NCBI GenBank assembly: GCA_963776505.1
Contig: CAVZNH010000018.1
Span: 1 to 64,000 of the forward strand
Origin: JAMXLO01 sp963776505
GTDB lineage: Bacteria > Pseudomonadota > Alphaproteobacteria > Acetobacterales > Acetobacteraceae
Direction: 5' to 3'
DNA length: 64,000 nt
Shown: piece after piece, positions 26,761-37,478 of the stretch
Position numbering within the stretch: the stretch's first letter is position 1
Layout: each line of letters starts with the position of its first letter
Program-made: the position numbers and the translations under genes
Notes under the pieces: model-generated
Seen by the model: the letters and a program-made list of their open reading frames with translations, nothing else
The model's database searches: none
What the model was told of the DNA's origin: nothing

Positions 26761-29609
26761 ATGAGGGCCTGGTGGCGCAACTGGACCGCCCGCTCGTTGG
26801 TGCAGGCGCTCCTGCTGGGCTGCGTCCTGCTTCTCATCTGGGGCGGCATCTGGCTTCAGGTCCAGCAGGAGCGCGCCGCCACTGAGCGCGCCGCGATCAA
26901 GGAGACCACTAACCTGGCACTCGCGTTCGAGGAGAACATCATCCGTTCCATTGCCGCGATCGATCAGGTGCTGCTGGTCGTCCGCAATTCATATGCGCGG
27001 GATCCAGGGCGCTTCGATCTCGCCCGTTGGGTAAGCGATCGACCGTTCATCAACGATCAGACCTTTCAGCTCTCTCTGATCGATGCGTCCGGCATGCTGG
27101 CGCAGAGCAACCTTGCCGGAACACGTCAGCTGGTTGATCTCAGCGATCGCGAGCATTTCCGCGTTCATGTTGGAGCCAGGCCCGAACTCGCTGTTCATCA
27201 GCAAGCCGTTACTCGGCCGCGTGTCAAACCGCTACTCCGTGCAGTTCACCCGGCGGGTCAATGGCCTTGACGGCGAGTTCCTCGGTGTGGTCGTCGCGTC
27301 GCTGGATCCCTCCTATCTTGCGCGCTTCTACAAGTCGCTTCAGATCGGCGGCGGCTTCGTCATGTTGGTGGGACTGGATGGCTATGTCCGCGCTGGGAGG
27401 CCGGTTCCGGGACTGATCGGCAGGCCGCTGACCAATTCGCCACTGCTCGAACGAGCCTCGCTGGCCGGGCACGGCCACTATCAGCTTGCCGTCGCCGAGA
27501 TGACCGAACGACCGGCTATAGTCAGCTACCGTCGTCTTGCCGACTACCCTCTCGTCGTCCTGGTCGGCTATGGCTCCGACGAGGTGTTCGCCCCGTATCG
27601 TCAACATCGTTTTCAGTATGTCGGGGCTGGCATCGGGCTCTCGACCTTTGTGCTGTGTATCGGCATCATCCTGGCAATCCATCGTCGGCGCCTTGCCGGC
27701 TATCAGGACAGGTTGACCGCCACCCTGGAGAACATGAGCCAAGGCATCATCATGGTGGATCGGGACCGTCGCGTCGGTGTGATCAACCGCCGCGTCCGCG
27801 ATCTGCTGGGACTGCCGCCGGAGCTTATGCGCGAGAACATCGGCTTCGATGCGATCATTCGGTGGCAGAGAGAGCAGGGGGAATTTGCATCGGTAACTCA
27901 TCCCAACCCGTCCATGGTCGACCCGCTGGAGGCCGGCGTACCGGTCTACGAGCAGGAGCGTCCTGACGGCACCGGTACTGGAGGTGCGCACGGCGTTGCT
28001 GCCGAACGGCGGGGCGGTACGCACCTATACCGACATCACCGAACAGAAGTGCAACGAACAGGAAATCGCCGCCGCCCGCGACGCGGCTGAGGAGGCGGGT
28101 CGCGCGCGTTCTCGGTTGCTTGCCGTGATGAGCCACGAGATTCGCACGCCGCTGAACGGCATCATTGGTGCCGCGGGACTGCTGCTAGACCATAGGTTCG
28201 AGGCGGAAGAGCTGCGCTATGTGCGGATCATTCGCCAGTCAGGCGATCATCTGCTGCAACTGATCAGCGATATCCTGGATTTCACGCGGCTGGATGCGTC
28301 ATGCATGGAACTGGAGGAGCTGCCCTTCGACCTGCGTGCAACGTTTACCGGCACAGTGGATATGCTCGCGGGCGCGGCACATGCGAAGGGGCTGGATCTC
28401 ACTCTCGCAATTGCCGAGGACACACCGCAATGCGCTGTGGGTGATGGGGGCCGCCTGCGGCAGGTGCTGCTCAACCTGATCAGCAATGCCATCAAGTTCA
28501 CCGAACGGGGCGGCGTCCATGTGGCGGTATCGTGCAAGCGACACGAACCGGGCGGCGTCCAGCTCGCGGTGGATGTGGATGATACCGGCATCGGTATTCC
28601 GCGCGATGCGCTGCCACGGTTGTTCCAGGAGTTCGGTCAGGTGGATGGCTCGATTTCGCGGCGGTTCGGCGGCAGCGGTCTTGGTCTGGCCATCAGCCGG
28701 CAGCTGATACAGCGCATGGATGGATGGCTGCTCGTCAAGAGCACACCAGGGGTCGGCAGCACATTCGCATTCGAGGTCATGCTGAAGGATGCGCCGGTGG
28801 ACAATCCTGGCATCGAGGTCGCCGCAACTCCGGCACCGCGCGCCACGCTGCATCGGCTGCACGTCCTGCTGGTCGAAGACAATGCCACCAATCGCCTGGT
28901 CGCCAGCCGCATGCTCGAGCGTATGGGCCATCATGTCGAAGCGGTCGCCGACGGGACGGCGGCTGTGCAGGCGATGCGCTCGATCCCCTACGAGCTGGTG
29001 TTGATGGATGTGATGATGCCTGGGATGGACGGTCTGACCGCCACCAGGATGATTCGGAGCGATCCCGGGCGGAATGGATGCACGCCGATCATCGGACTGA
29101 CGGCGAGCGCCGAGCCCGGCAACGAGGTGGCCTGCCGTCGCGCGGGCATGGATGGCTTTGTCAGCAAGCCGGTGACAGCAGAACGCCTCGCTGCTGCGAT
29201 CGAGGCCGTCATTATGCCGGGTTCCGCGGGCCCGCCCAGGACGCCCGTGTCGCCGTTGCTGGATATGGGGGTACTGGACCAACTTGCCGAGGACATCGGC
29301 GCTGATGGCGTGGACGACGTGACGCTGCTGTTCCTGTCTGAGGCACCGCGAACGATCAAGCGCCTTGAGCAATCAATCAACAGCCGTGGACACAAGCTGC
29401 TGCGCGAGGTTCACACGCTCGCCAGCACGGCGCGCAGCGTGGGGTTGCTGCGCCTCGGGAATGCCGCCGCCCAGATCGAGCAGACGCTGGCCAGTGAGGA
29501 GCCGGCTGCGGAGCAGCTTTTCGCCCTGCTGAACCTGATGCTTGAGAGCGTCGCTCGGCTGGCCGACTGGGCGGCCTCTCGAGCGACGACGGAATTGAGT
29601 GTCACTTGA
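26761..29609 (+). pseudogene. hybrid histidine kinase with HPt domain, two frameshifts
   Basis: The domain order is: transmembrane helix (VQALLLGCVLLLIWGGIW), sensor domain of the double-Cache type (DREHFRVHV to VVLVGYGS), second helix (VGAGIGLSTFVLCIGIILAI), PAS-like domain (LENMSQGIIMVDRDRRVGVI), HisKA with the phospho-His in MSHEIRTPLNGI, ATPase domain with LLNLISNAIKF and DDTGIGIP, receiver domain with LVEDNATNR and LMDVMMPGMDG, and a C-terminal HPt with REVHTLASTARSVGL. One extra T near 27175 (GTTGG for GTGG) and one extra G near 27973 break the frame; both are within otherwise well-conserved stretches. The restored length is about 948 residues. It probably phosphorylates the REC-EAL protein. 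Confidence 0.75.
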
Positions 29610-30306
29610 CGTCGGTGAGCCTTTGCAGTTCAGCCGGCCGACGCAGCACGATGAAGCCCTCCTCCAGATCGACAACGCCGGTCTCACGCCATGTCCGCAA
29701 CTGTTTGTTGACACTCTCGCGCGACGACGCAACGAGATTGCTGAGATCGCGCTGCGACAGCTTCAGATCGATACGCGTTCCGGCGGCATTCGGCCGGCCG
29801 TAATCGTCCGCCAGCTTCAGCAGCACGCGCGCGAGGCGCACCGGCAGATCGAATAGCGCGATCTCTTCCAATGTTATGCTGGTCCGACGTAGCCGGCTGC
29901 ACAGCACGGCGAGCAGGCGAGGGAACAGGTCCTCGTTCTGGCGCAGGAAGGGCAGGAAATGCCGGCGCTCGACCACCAGCAGGAGGGTGTCCTCGATTGC
30001 GGTGGCATCCGCGCTGCGTGGTTGGCCGTCGAGCAGCGCGATCTCCCCGAAGATTTCGCCTGGGTTGATGACGTTCAGCGTCACTTCCTTGCCGTCGCCT
30101 GAGATGGAGCTGATGCGCACGCGGCCGCGCAGCACCGCCATCAGCGACGAGCCATTGTCGCCGCGCTGAAAGATCGTCTGACCACGGCGAGCACGTCGCT
30201 CTGAGGCGAACTTCAGGATCTCGTCGAGTTCGTCGGATCGCATGGCAGCAAACAGCGGGCTGCCCAGCAACGCCGCACGTTTTATGTTGCGCTCAAGCCT
30301 TGCCAC
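29602..30306 (-). CDS. Crp/Fnr-family transcriptional regulator
   Basis: The 234-residue protein starts at GTG 30306 (ARLERNIKRAALLGSPLFAA). It has a cyclic-nucleotide-binding fold (GQTIFQRGDNGSSLMAVLRG, then NPGEIFGEIALLDGQPRSAD) and a C-terminal helix-turn-helix (LKLSQRDLSNLVASSRESVN). The PGE..GEIALLDGQPRSA phosphate-binding cassette is close to that of cAMP-binding members. FNR-type cysteines are absent, so it is not an iron-sulfur oxygen sensor. It ends tail to tail with the hybrid kinase, overlapping it by eight bases (29602-29609). Confidence 0.9.
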   Translation of the reverse strand: MARLERNIKRAALLGSPLFAAMRSDELDEILKFASERRARRGQTIFQRGDNGSSLMAVLRGRVRISSISGDGKEVTLNVINPGEIFGEIALLDGQPRSADATAIEDTLLLVVERRHFLPFLRQNEDLFPRLLAVLCSRLRRTSITLEEIALFDLPVRLARVLLKLADDYGRPNAAGTRIDLKLSQRDLSNLVASSRESVNKQLRTWRETGVVDLEEGFIVLRRPAELQRLTDVK

Positions 30307-30427
30307 GAGCGTCTCCCGGTCCCAATGCCCCGCCCGGCGGTTGATCCCGCGCTGGGCAATTCCCGACGGCAGTATGCGCGTCCTGGCGTCGATGTGGTAT
30401 CCCGGGGCAAGGCACACAGGAGGACCT

Positions 30428-31466
30428 ATGCTGGACGGCGCTGTCAATTTCGCTCTGTCGCACGAGACACCATGGCCGCGTGATCTGCGGGCACACCTCG
30501 AGTCCGGGTTCTTCGAGCCGCCACCGCATAACGAACTTCTTGGGCCCATCCATCCACGGGGTGGTCCGAATGGGCTGATCCTGAAGGACGGTTCGGTAGT
30601 TGCGCACTGGGGCGACACGCGGCAGATGGATTTCACCTTTTCGGTCGCCAAGAGCTACCTCAGTTTGCTCGCCGGCATCGCGGTGGCTGACGGGCTGATC
30701 GCGGAACTCGACGAACCGGTGGGCCGGACAGTGGACGACGGCGGGTTCGACGGACCACACAACGGGGCCATCACCTGGCGGCATCTGCTGCAGCAGACCT
30801 CGGAATGGGAGGGCACGCTGTTCGGCAAGTCCGACATCGTCGACCGCAATCGCAACCTCGCGGTGGAAGGGAAGGGCCGCAAGGGGGATGCGCGGCCGCT
30901 GCGGCCGCCCGGCACGTTCTGGGAATACAACGACGTCCGGGTGAACCGGCTGGCGCTGGCTCTGCTGCGGCGCTTCCGCCGGCCGCTGCCGGAGGTGTTC
31001 GCCGAACGCATCATGCGTCCCATCGGCGCGTCGTCCGACTGGAGCTGGCACGGCTATCGCACTTCGATGGTGGAGATCGATGGGCAGATGATCAAGTCGG
31101 TATCAGGCGGCAGCCACTGGGGCGGCGGCATTGTCGATCCACGCCGAGGACCAGGCGCGCATCGGTCTGCTCATGCTGCGTCGCGGCGTGTGGGAAGGGC
31201 GGCAGTTGCTGCCCGAGAGCTGGATCGAGGAGTCGCTGAAGCCGTGTGCGCTGCATTCGAATTATGGGCTGCTCTGGTGGCTGAATACCGGGAGGACGCG
31301 CTATCCAAGTGCGTCGGAGGCGAGCTTCTTTGCCTCGGGGGCCGGCGGCAACATCACCTGGGTCGATCCGACGAACGATCTGGTGGCGGTGATGCGCTGG
31401 ATGGATCCCGCAGCGGTCGATGAGTTCATCCGGTTGGTGATGAAGGCTGTTTCAATCGCGCGTTAA
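30428..31466 (+). pseudogene. beta-lactamase-fold serine hydrolase, frameshifted
   Basis: AGGAGG lies just upstream of ATG 30428 (MLDGAVNFALSHETPWP). The protein has the SxxK nucleophile motif in TFSVAKSYLSLLAG near residue 80 and a YxN-like EYNDVRVN near 180. After SHWGGG one extra base near 31133 shifts the frame. Reading on one frame over gives LSIHAEDQARIGLLMLRRGV to the stop at 31466, including the final strand (FFASGAGGNITWVDP). The restored size is about 345 residues, usual for the class C/esterase family, which includes esterases and peptidases as well as beta-lactamases. No signal peptide is seen. Confidence 0.75.
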
Positions 31467-31513
31467 GCTATCGCTGCTGGACTGCCTTGTACGTGCTGCC
31501 ATAAGGTTGAGCC

Positions 31514-31808
31514 ATGAACGCGGTCCCGTTCGACACGTTGAAATTTGCACGCCGCCTGGAGGACGCTGGTTTGGCTGCATCGGCGGCGGCCGGCGCGTCA
31601 GAGGCATGGCGAGGCGCTGACGGGTTCGGAACTTGCAACGAAGGGTGACGTCGTCGCGGTCAAAAGCGACATATCGACACTGAGAACCGAGGTGAAGGCA
31701 GACATGGAACTGCTGCGCCGGGATCTCACGATCAGGCTCGGTGGCATGATGGTGGTTGCGGTCGGCGTGATCCTCACCGCCATCCGCTTCCTGCCGCCGC
31801 ACCTATAA
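31514..31808 (+). pseudogene. DUF1640-like coiled-coil membrane protein, frameshifted
   Basis: ATG 31514 opens with AVPFDTLKFARRLEDAGL, the typical start of DUF1640 proteins. A frame change near 31606 then leads to EALTGSELATKGDVVAVKSD, a coiled-coil segment, and a C-terminal transmembrane helix (GMMVVAVGVILTAIRFL). The restored product is about 97 residues. Family members are small membrane-anchored coiled coils of unknown role. It ends just before the stop of the convergent amidase. Confidence 0.65.
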
Positions 31809-31810
31809 CC

Positions 31811-33304
31811 TCAATCGAAGCCGAGAAAACCTGGCATCTCGCTGATCGGCCGCGCCGACTTGAGCCGCGCGATGTCAGGCACCGGCCGCGCCGTGCGCGT
31901 ATCGCCCGCCAGCAGCGCCTCCAGTTCGGCGGCAACCGACAGCACGAATGCATCGCCGCCACGCGGGCCGACGATCTGCAGGCCGAACGGCATGCCATGG
32001 CGGTCGAGACCCACCGGCAGTGACACCGCCGGATGACCCGGCAGCGTCACCGCATAAGCCAGCGCCAGCCAGTGGAAATATGTCCGAGCGGGCCTGCCGT
32101 CGATCTCCGCCGGATATAGCTCGCGCCACGACCGCGGACTGATCGTGATCGACGGCGTCAGGATCACGTCCCAGTGCTGGAAGAAGTCCTGCCAGCGGCG
32201 GTACATCGCGGTCTGCAATGCGTGCGCCCGTGCGACGTCGGTCGCCGTATAGCGCAGACCCTCGTCAACGTTGGCGCGCACATTGGGCCCGATGTCCTGT
32301 GGGTGAGAGCGCAGCTTCTCCAAATGGCCGGCGAGGAACGCGACGGCGCGCAGCACCTCGAACGCTTCATCGGCGCCTGTGCAGTCGGGCGTGGTATCCT
32401 CCGCGCGTCCGAACACGTGGCGGAACAGCCCGGTCTTGTCGGCGAACACCTCGGCGATGTGACGCTCGGTGGGCGCGAAGCCAAAATCCGGTGTGAGCGC
32501 GACACGCAGTCGAGACAGATCGATGCGGCTCGGCACGGCGAAATCGTCCGGCCGGCGGATCGTGCGGCCGTGCACCGTGGTCGCCAGCGGATCGCGCGCA
32601 TCGTCGCTCACCATGGTGGAGAGCAGCAGGCAGACATCCGGCACGGTGCGCGCCATCGGGCCGGCGACCGAGAGGTTGCTCCAGCCAAGCCCTCGCCGCT
32701 CGTTGGCGACCAGGCCCGGCGTCGGGCGGAAGCCGACGATGCCGCTGAACGCGGCGGGGTTGCGCAGCGACCCGCCGGTGTCAGAGCCAGAGCAGATCGG
32801 TACCATGCCGGTCGCGAGCGCGACAGCCGATCCACCGGAAGAACCGGCGGCAGAGCGGGCCGGATCAAACGGATTGCCGGTCGCACCATAGACGGCGTTT
32901 CGCGTGTTCGCACCGGCGCCGAATTCAGGCGTGTTGGTCTTGCCGACGACGATCGCACCGGCCTCGCGCACCGCCGCCACGATGCGTTCGTCGGCAGCGG
33001 GGACGTTGTCACGGAAGATCGTGCTGCCGAAAGTGGTGCGCAGACCAGCGGTTTCCTGCAAATCCTTGATGCCGATCGGCAGGCCGTGCAGCGGCGGCAG
33101 ATCGTCGCCGCGCGCAACGGATGCATCGGCCGATTTCGCTGCGACGCGGGCTCGGTCAAAATCGCGCGCGACCATGGCGTTCACCGCATGGTCCACCGCC
33201 TCGATGCGGTCGATGCAGCTTGTGAGAAGTTCCGTAGGCGCGAGCTTCTTCTGGCCGATCAGACGGCGTGCCGTGACCGCGTCGAGATCGCAGGGATCCG
33301 TCAT
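31811..33304 (-). CDS. amidase-signature family hydrolase
   Basis: The 497-residue protein starts at ATG 33304 (MTDPCDLDAVTARRLIGQKK). It carries the complete Ser-cisSer-Lys triad: Lys in LPIGIKDL near residue 79, Ser in SAAGSSGGSAVALA, and nucleophile Ser in GSDTGGSLRNPA near residue 175. This class cleaves carboxamides. GatA is possible, but neighbouring gatB/gatC genes are absent, so a catabolic amidase is more likely. A frame extending further upstream overlaps the gamma-glutamyltransferase and is not needed. Confidence 0.9.
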   Translation of the reverse strand: MTDPCDLDAVTARRLIGQKKLAPTELLTSCIDRIEAVDHAVNAMVARDFDRARVAAKSADASVARGDDLPPLHGLPIGIKDLQETAGLRTTFGSTIFRDNVPAADERIVAAVREAGAIVVGKTNTPEFGAGANTRNAVYGATGNPFDPARSAAGSSGGSAVALATGMVPICSGSDTGGSLRNPAAFSGIVGFRPTPGLVANERRGLGWSNLSVAGPMARTVPDVCLLLSTMVSDDARDPLATTVHGRTIRRPDDFAVPSRIDLSRLRVALTPDFGFAPTERHIAEVFADKTGLFRHVFGRAEDTTPDCTGADEAFEVLRAVAFLAGHLEKLRSHPQDIGPNVRANVDEGLRYTATDVARAHALQTAMYRRWQDFFQHWDVILTPSITISPRSWRELYPAEIDGRPARTYFHWLALAYAVTLPGHPAVSLPVGLDRHGMPFGLQIVGPRGGDAFVLSVAAELEALLAGDTRTARPVPDIARLKSARPISEMPGFLGFD

Positions 33305-33305
33305 A

Positions 33306-34914
33306 TCAGTATCCCAGTGCGAGCCCGTCCTTGCGTGGGTCAGAGCCACCGACAAGGCAGCCGCGCGCACGATCGATCCAGATCGCCTGGCCGCCGCCAT
33401 GCGGGCGTTCCACCGTTTCCACGTCGTGGCCGAGTTGCGCCAGCCTCTCGCCGATGTCGCGCGGGATGCCGTGCTCGAGCTGCACCTTGCCGCGCAACGG
33501 GAACAGCCGCGGCAGGTCGAGCGCCTCCTGAATGTCGAGGCCGTATTCCAGCATGTTGGTGAGGAACAGCGAGTGGCCCATCGGCTGGAAGTGGCCGCCC
33601 ATCACGCCATACGGCATCACAGCCTGACCGTCCTTCATCACCATGCCCGGGATGATCGTGTGCATCGGCCGCTTGCGCGGAGCGATGCAGTTCGGATGGC
33701 CGCGCTCGACGCGGAAGCCGAAGCCGCGGTTCTGCAGCATGACGCCGGAGCGCTCGGCCAGGATCGCCGAACCAAAACCTTCGAACAGCGAATTGATGAA
33801 GCTGCACGCGTTGCCGTCCTGATCGACCACGCAGAGGTAGATCGTGTCGCGATGCGGCGGCAGCAGCGTCTCGCCGGCGGATGGCAGACCGCGCAATGCC
33901 TTGCCGTCATCGATCAGCGCGCGCAGGCCGGACAGATACTCGGTGCTGAGCAGCTTCTTCACCGGCACATCGGCCTGCGACGGATCGGCGACGAACGCGT
34001 CGCGGTCGCGATAGGCCAGCCGAGCCGCCTCGATGTGGCGGTGAAAGCGCTGCGCACCGAGAGGCCCGTCGGCGGCGGATGGCAGACCGCCCAGCATGCC
34101 CAGAATCATCAGAGCGATGATGCCCTGGCCGTTGGGAGGGCACTGGTACATGTCGTAACCGCGCCAGTTCAGCGTGATCGGCTCGACGAATTCTGCGTTG
34201 CTGAGGCCGGCGGCGAAATCCTCCTCGGTGTGCAGCCCGCCGCGCGCGCGCAGCGTGGCGACGATGTCGGCGGCGACCGCGCCCTCGTAGAATGCCTTGG
34301 CGCCGTGACGCGCGACGGCGCGCAGCGTTTCGGCCAAAGCTGGGTTGCGGAAGATGTCGCCGGCGTTCGGCGCTGCGCCGTTCGGCAGGAACGCATGCGT
34401 GTTGTTCGTGCCGTTCTTGCGCAGCTTCGTCTCCAGCCGCTTCCAGGACCAGGCCACGATCGGATGCACCGGCCAGCCGTCAGCCGCGAAGCGGATCGCC
34501 GGCTGGAGCAGTTCGTCGAGGCCCTTGCGGCCATGTGCCTTCAGCAGCGTCTCCCAGGCGTTGACCGCGCCGGGAACGGTGACGGCGTGAGCCGAGGTGT
34601 TCTCCATGCGCTGAAATGCCGTGCTGCTCGTACCAGTCGATCGTGGCGGCGGCCGGTGCGCGGCCGGAGCCGTTCAGCGCGAAGACCTTGCCGGCGCCGG
34701 CGGGCGCATAGAGGCAGAAGCAGTCGCCGCCGATGCCGGTGGACTGCGGCTCGATCACGCACAGCACGGCGGTCGCCGCCACCGCGGCGTCCAGCGCATT
34801 GCCGCCGGCGCGCAGCACATCGAGGGCGGTCAGCGTGGCGGCCGGCATCGAGGTGGCGGCCATGCCGTGCGTCGCATACACGGGGCTGCGGCCGGGAAGG
34901 TGATGATCGCGCAT
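33306..34914 (-). pseudogene. ggt: gamma-glutamyltransferase family protein, frameshifted
   Basis: From ATG 34914 the frame reads ATHGMAATSMPAATLTALDV, the family opening, then GNALDAAVAATAVLCVIEPQ and GIGGDCFCLYAPAG. One extra C near 34608 breaks the frame. The rest (SAHAVTVPGAVNAWETLLKA to DGLALGY) is one frame over and ends at 33306. The catalytic Thr of the small subunit would be in HRDTIYLCVVDQDGN. The restored size is about 535 residues, normal for the family. No signal peptide is evident. It lies 1 base from the amidase start, which suggests an operon for amide or peptide breakdown. Confidence 0.75.
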
Positions 34915-34998
34915 TCTTCGCTTCGCTCCAGTGGTCACGGATAGGCAAGTCCGCCAGTATGGCTCAGCGAGGTACCACTGACCACTGGAGCACGGCCG

Positions 34999-35340
34999 AT
35001 GGCCGAAACGATTGCCTATGGCGACTTCGAGCGCGTCGATATCCGGGTCGGCACCATCACCGATGCGCAGCCATTCCCGCAGGCCCGCAAGCCCGCCTAC
35101 AAGCTGATCATCGACTTCGGCGGCGAGATCGGCCTGAAGCGCTCGTCGGCGCAGCTCACCGTGCACTACCGGCCGGATCAGCTCATCGGCCGCCAGGTCT
35201 GCGCCGTGGTGAACTTCCCGCCGCGCCAGATCGGCCCGTTCATCAGCGAGGTGCTGACCTTGGGCATGCCGGACGAGGAGGGCGCGGTCGTGCTGATCAA
35301 GCCCGACTTCAAGGTGCCGAACGGCGGCAGGCTGTTCTGA
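34999..35340 (+). CDS. csaA: CsaA-type tRNA-binding-domain protein
   Basis: The 113-residue protein is a single tRNA-binding OB-fold domain: FERVDIRVGTITDAQPFPQA at the start, then IDFGGEIGLKRSSAQLT and AVVNFPPRQIGPFISEVL. This is the CsaA pattern. CsaA is a small dimeric chaperone linked with protein export. The stop overlaps the ATG of the next gene by one base (TGATG), so the two are probably translated together. Confidence 0.9.
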   Translation: MAETIAYGDFERVDIRVGTITDAQPFPQARKPAYKLIIDFGGEIGLKRSSAQLTVHYRPDQLIGRQVCAVVNFPPRQIGPFISEVLTLGMPDEEGAVVLIKPDFKVPNGGRLF

Positions 35341-35840
35341 TGGCGGCACACTACTACGCCGTCTCGTGGGACCAGTTGCATCGCGATAGCCGCGCGCTGG
35401 CGTGGCGGCTGATGGATAAGGGTCCGTTCGCCGGCATTGTGGCGATCACGCGCGGCGGCCTGATCCCGGCGGCGATCATCGCCCGCGAACTCGACGTGCG
35501 GCTGGTGGAGAGCGTGTCGATCGTGAGCTACGCGGCGGGTGGCAGTGGCTCGCTGATCGAGGAGGAGAACAGCGGCGCGCCCGCCGTGATCAAGCCCCCG
35601 GCGGCGGCGGGCGATGGCACCGGCTATCTGATCGTCGATGACCTGGTGGACACCGGCGCAACGGCGCGCGTGGTGCGCGGGCTGCTGCCGCGGGCGCACT
35701 TCGCCGCGGTCTATGCCAAGCCGGCAGGACGCGACACGGTGGACACATTCATCACCGAGGTGTCGCAGGACACCTGGATCCTGTTCCCCTGGGACACCGA
35801 GCCGCAGTTCGTCGCACCGCTGGTCAAGCGCGGCGGCTGA
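35340..35840 (+). CDS. xanthine/purine phosphoribosyltransferase
   Basis: The 166-residue protein has the PRPP-binding motif YLIVDDLVDTGATA near residue 100, and IVAITRGGLIPAAIIARELD near residue 35 for pyrophosphate and base contacts. Size and layout match xanthine-guanine phosphoribosyltransferase (Gpt), which salvages purines from PRPP. A terminal FPWDTEPQF fits the family. It is coupled to csaA by a one-base overlap and is convergent with the cyclase gene. Confidence 0.85.
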   Translation: MAAHYYAVSWDQLHRDSRALAWRLMDKGPFAGIVAITRGGLIPAAIIARELDVRLVESVSIVSYAAGGSGSLIEEENSGAPAVIKPPAAAGDGTGYLIVDDLVDTGATARVVRGLLPRAHFAAVYAKPAGRDTVDTFITEVSQDTWILFPWDTEPQFVAPLVKRGG

Positions 35841-36530
35841 TCACTCGAACACGGCGACCGCACGAATGGGGCTTGCCGTGCCGCCGCGGATCTTCAGCGG
35901 GAAGCCGATGAAGCGGAAGCGCCCGCGGCCGACCAGCTTGTCGAGATTGGCGAGGCATTCCATGTGCGTGATGCCGCGTTCGGCGCAAGCCATGTGGGCG
36001 AGGTAGTTGGGTTCGCCTTCGGGCGCCGGACTGATCGCTTCGACGCCGAACATGAGGATTTCGTGATCCGCCAGCCAGTGCACTGATTCAACCGCGAGGC
36101 CGGGAAAGTCGTGCAGGTAGCCCGGCTTGCCGAGCAGACGATCGTTGGTCGCCATGTAGAGCAGGACGGTATCACGCGGACGGATCTGCTGGCCGGATTT
36201 GTCGAGTGCTTCCTCCATCTCTGGCACGGTGATCGCGTGCTTCAGCGGCGCATGCGAAAGGTCGAGGCAGATCGCCGACGTGTAGAAGTTCTCCAGCGGC
36301 ACTTCATCGATCGACAGTGCGCCCGGTCGCGGATCGAAATGCACCGGCGCATCGACGTGCGTACCGGCGTGGTCCGACAGCGCGATCGACAGCGCCTTCG
36401 AGGTGAACACCGTGTTGCCCGCGTATTTCTTCTCCGAGTGATCGCCCCACACCGAGACGATGACTGGTGGATGCGACGGATGGGTCTGCGTGCGATGAAA
36501 CAGCTCGCGGCTGAGATCAATGAGTTCCAT
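35841..36530 (-). CDS. cyclase-family metal-dependent hydrolase (kynurenine-formamidase-like)
   Basis: The 229-residue protein has the family metal site HAGTHVDAPVHF near residue 54 and a second conserved part DTVLLYMATNDRLLG near residue 120. Members include arylformamidases and isatin hydrolases; the exact substrate cannot be told from sequence. It is divergent from the SMP-30 gene, with 66 bases between the starts. Confidence 0.85.
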   Translation of the reverse strand: MELIDLSRELFHRTQTHPSHPPVIVSVWGDHSEKKYAGNTVFTSKALSIALSDHAGTHVDAPVHFDPRPGALSIDEVPLENFYTSAICLDLSHAPLKHAITVPEMEEALDKSGQQIRPRDTVLLYMATNDRLLGKPGYLHDFPGLAVESVHWLADHEILMFGVEAISPAPEGEPNYLAHMACAERGITHMECLANLDKLVGRGRFRFIGFPLKIRGGTASPIRAVAVFE

Positions 36531-36596
36531 GGAAGTGCCCTTCGCGCCCGGTGTGGGACGGTGCTACGCTTATGCCTCGTGCGGGAGGAAGCAACA

Positions 36597-37463
36597 ATGG
36601 CCGGATTGTCGGATATTCTTGAGACGACACAGCTGGAGAAGGTGGCGGGCGGGTTCGTGTTCACCGAGGGACCGCTGTGGCACCCCGACGGGTTCTACTA
36701 CTTCGTCGATATTCGCCAGAACATGCTCTACCGCATGGTGCTGGGTCAGAAGGCGGAGGTGGTGCGCAAGACCATCGGCGGCAACGGCACGACGTTCGAT
36801 CTACAGGGGCGTCTGGTCCAATGCGAGGGCGACGGCCGCATGGTGACGCGGCTCGAGGCGAACGGCGCGGTGACGACGCTGGCGGACCGGTTCGAGGGCA
36901 AGAAGCTGAACCGACCGAACGACGTGATCTGCCATTCGAACGGTTCGCTGTATTTCACCGACCCTGCCTATCGCGTGCCGATGGCCGAGCGCGAGCTGGA
37001 CGCCGCCGTGTACCGCATCGCGCCCGATGGGGCGGTCAGCCTGGCGGTGCCGGTGGAGTATCCGAACGGTCTGGCGCTGTCGCCGGACGAACGGACGCTC
37101 TACATCGCGAACACGCGCTGGTGCCAGTACATCCACGCGGTGGAGCTGGATGCGGCGGGCAACATGGTGCGGCGGCGGGTGTTCGCCGACATGTCGGCGG
37201 ATGGCACGAACGGCGTGCCCGACGGCATGAAGGTGGACGCGGCCGGCCGGGTGTTCTGCACCGGCACCGGCGGTGTGTGGGTGTTCGCGCCGGACGGTTC
37301 GAAGATCGGCATCATCGAGATGCCGGAGGTGTGCGCGAACTGCGCGTTCGGCGGCCCGGACCTGCGCACCCTGTTCCTGACCGCCAGCACGTCCGTGTAT
37401 ACGCTGCGGGTGAAGACGCCGGGCATGGCGCATCCGTGGTACAAGATGCGCGGCGGCCGGTAA
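36597..37463 (+). CDS. SMP-30/gluconolactonase-type beta-propeller protein
   Basis: The 288-residue protein has the family metal-binding stretch (FTEGPLWHPDG near the N-terminus with the first Glu ligand, then LNRPNDVICHSNGSLYFTDP and EYPNGLALSPDERTLY). These residues bind a divalent metal and act in lactone hydrolysis. GGAGG lies about 9 bases before ATG 36597. No signal peptide is seen. It is followed by a palindromic repeat cluster. Confidence 0.9.
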   Translation: MAGLSDILETTQLEKVAGGFVFTEGPLWHPDGFYYFVDIRQNMLYRMVLGQKAEVVRKTIGGNGTTFDLQGRLVQCEGDGRMVTRLEANGAVTTLADRFEGKKLNRPNDVICHSNGSLYFTDPAYRVPMAERELDAAVYRIAPDGAVSLAVPVEYPNGLALSPDERTLYIANTRWCQYIHAVELDAAGNMVRRRVFADMSADGTNGVPDGMKVDAAGRVFCTGTGGVWVFAPDGSKIGIIEMPEVCANCAFGGPDLRTLFLTASTSVYTLRVKTPGMAHPWYKMRGGR

Positions 37464-37478
37464 CGCGTCCCCGCTCCT

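Noticed and set aside
32174..33562. Long plus-strand frame of 462 residues
   Set aside because: Antisense to the intact amidase with its complete catalytic motifs; Arg/Ala-rich shadow frame typical of GC-rich DNA.
32904..34998. Upstream part of a 978-residue plus-strand frame that ends in the phosphoribosyltransferase
   Set aside because: It is antisense to the amidase and gamma-glutamyltransferase; the real plus-strand genes start at 34999 and 35340.
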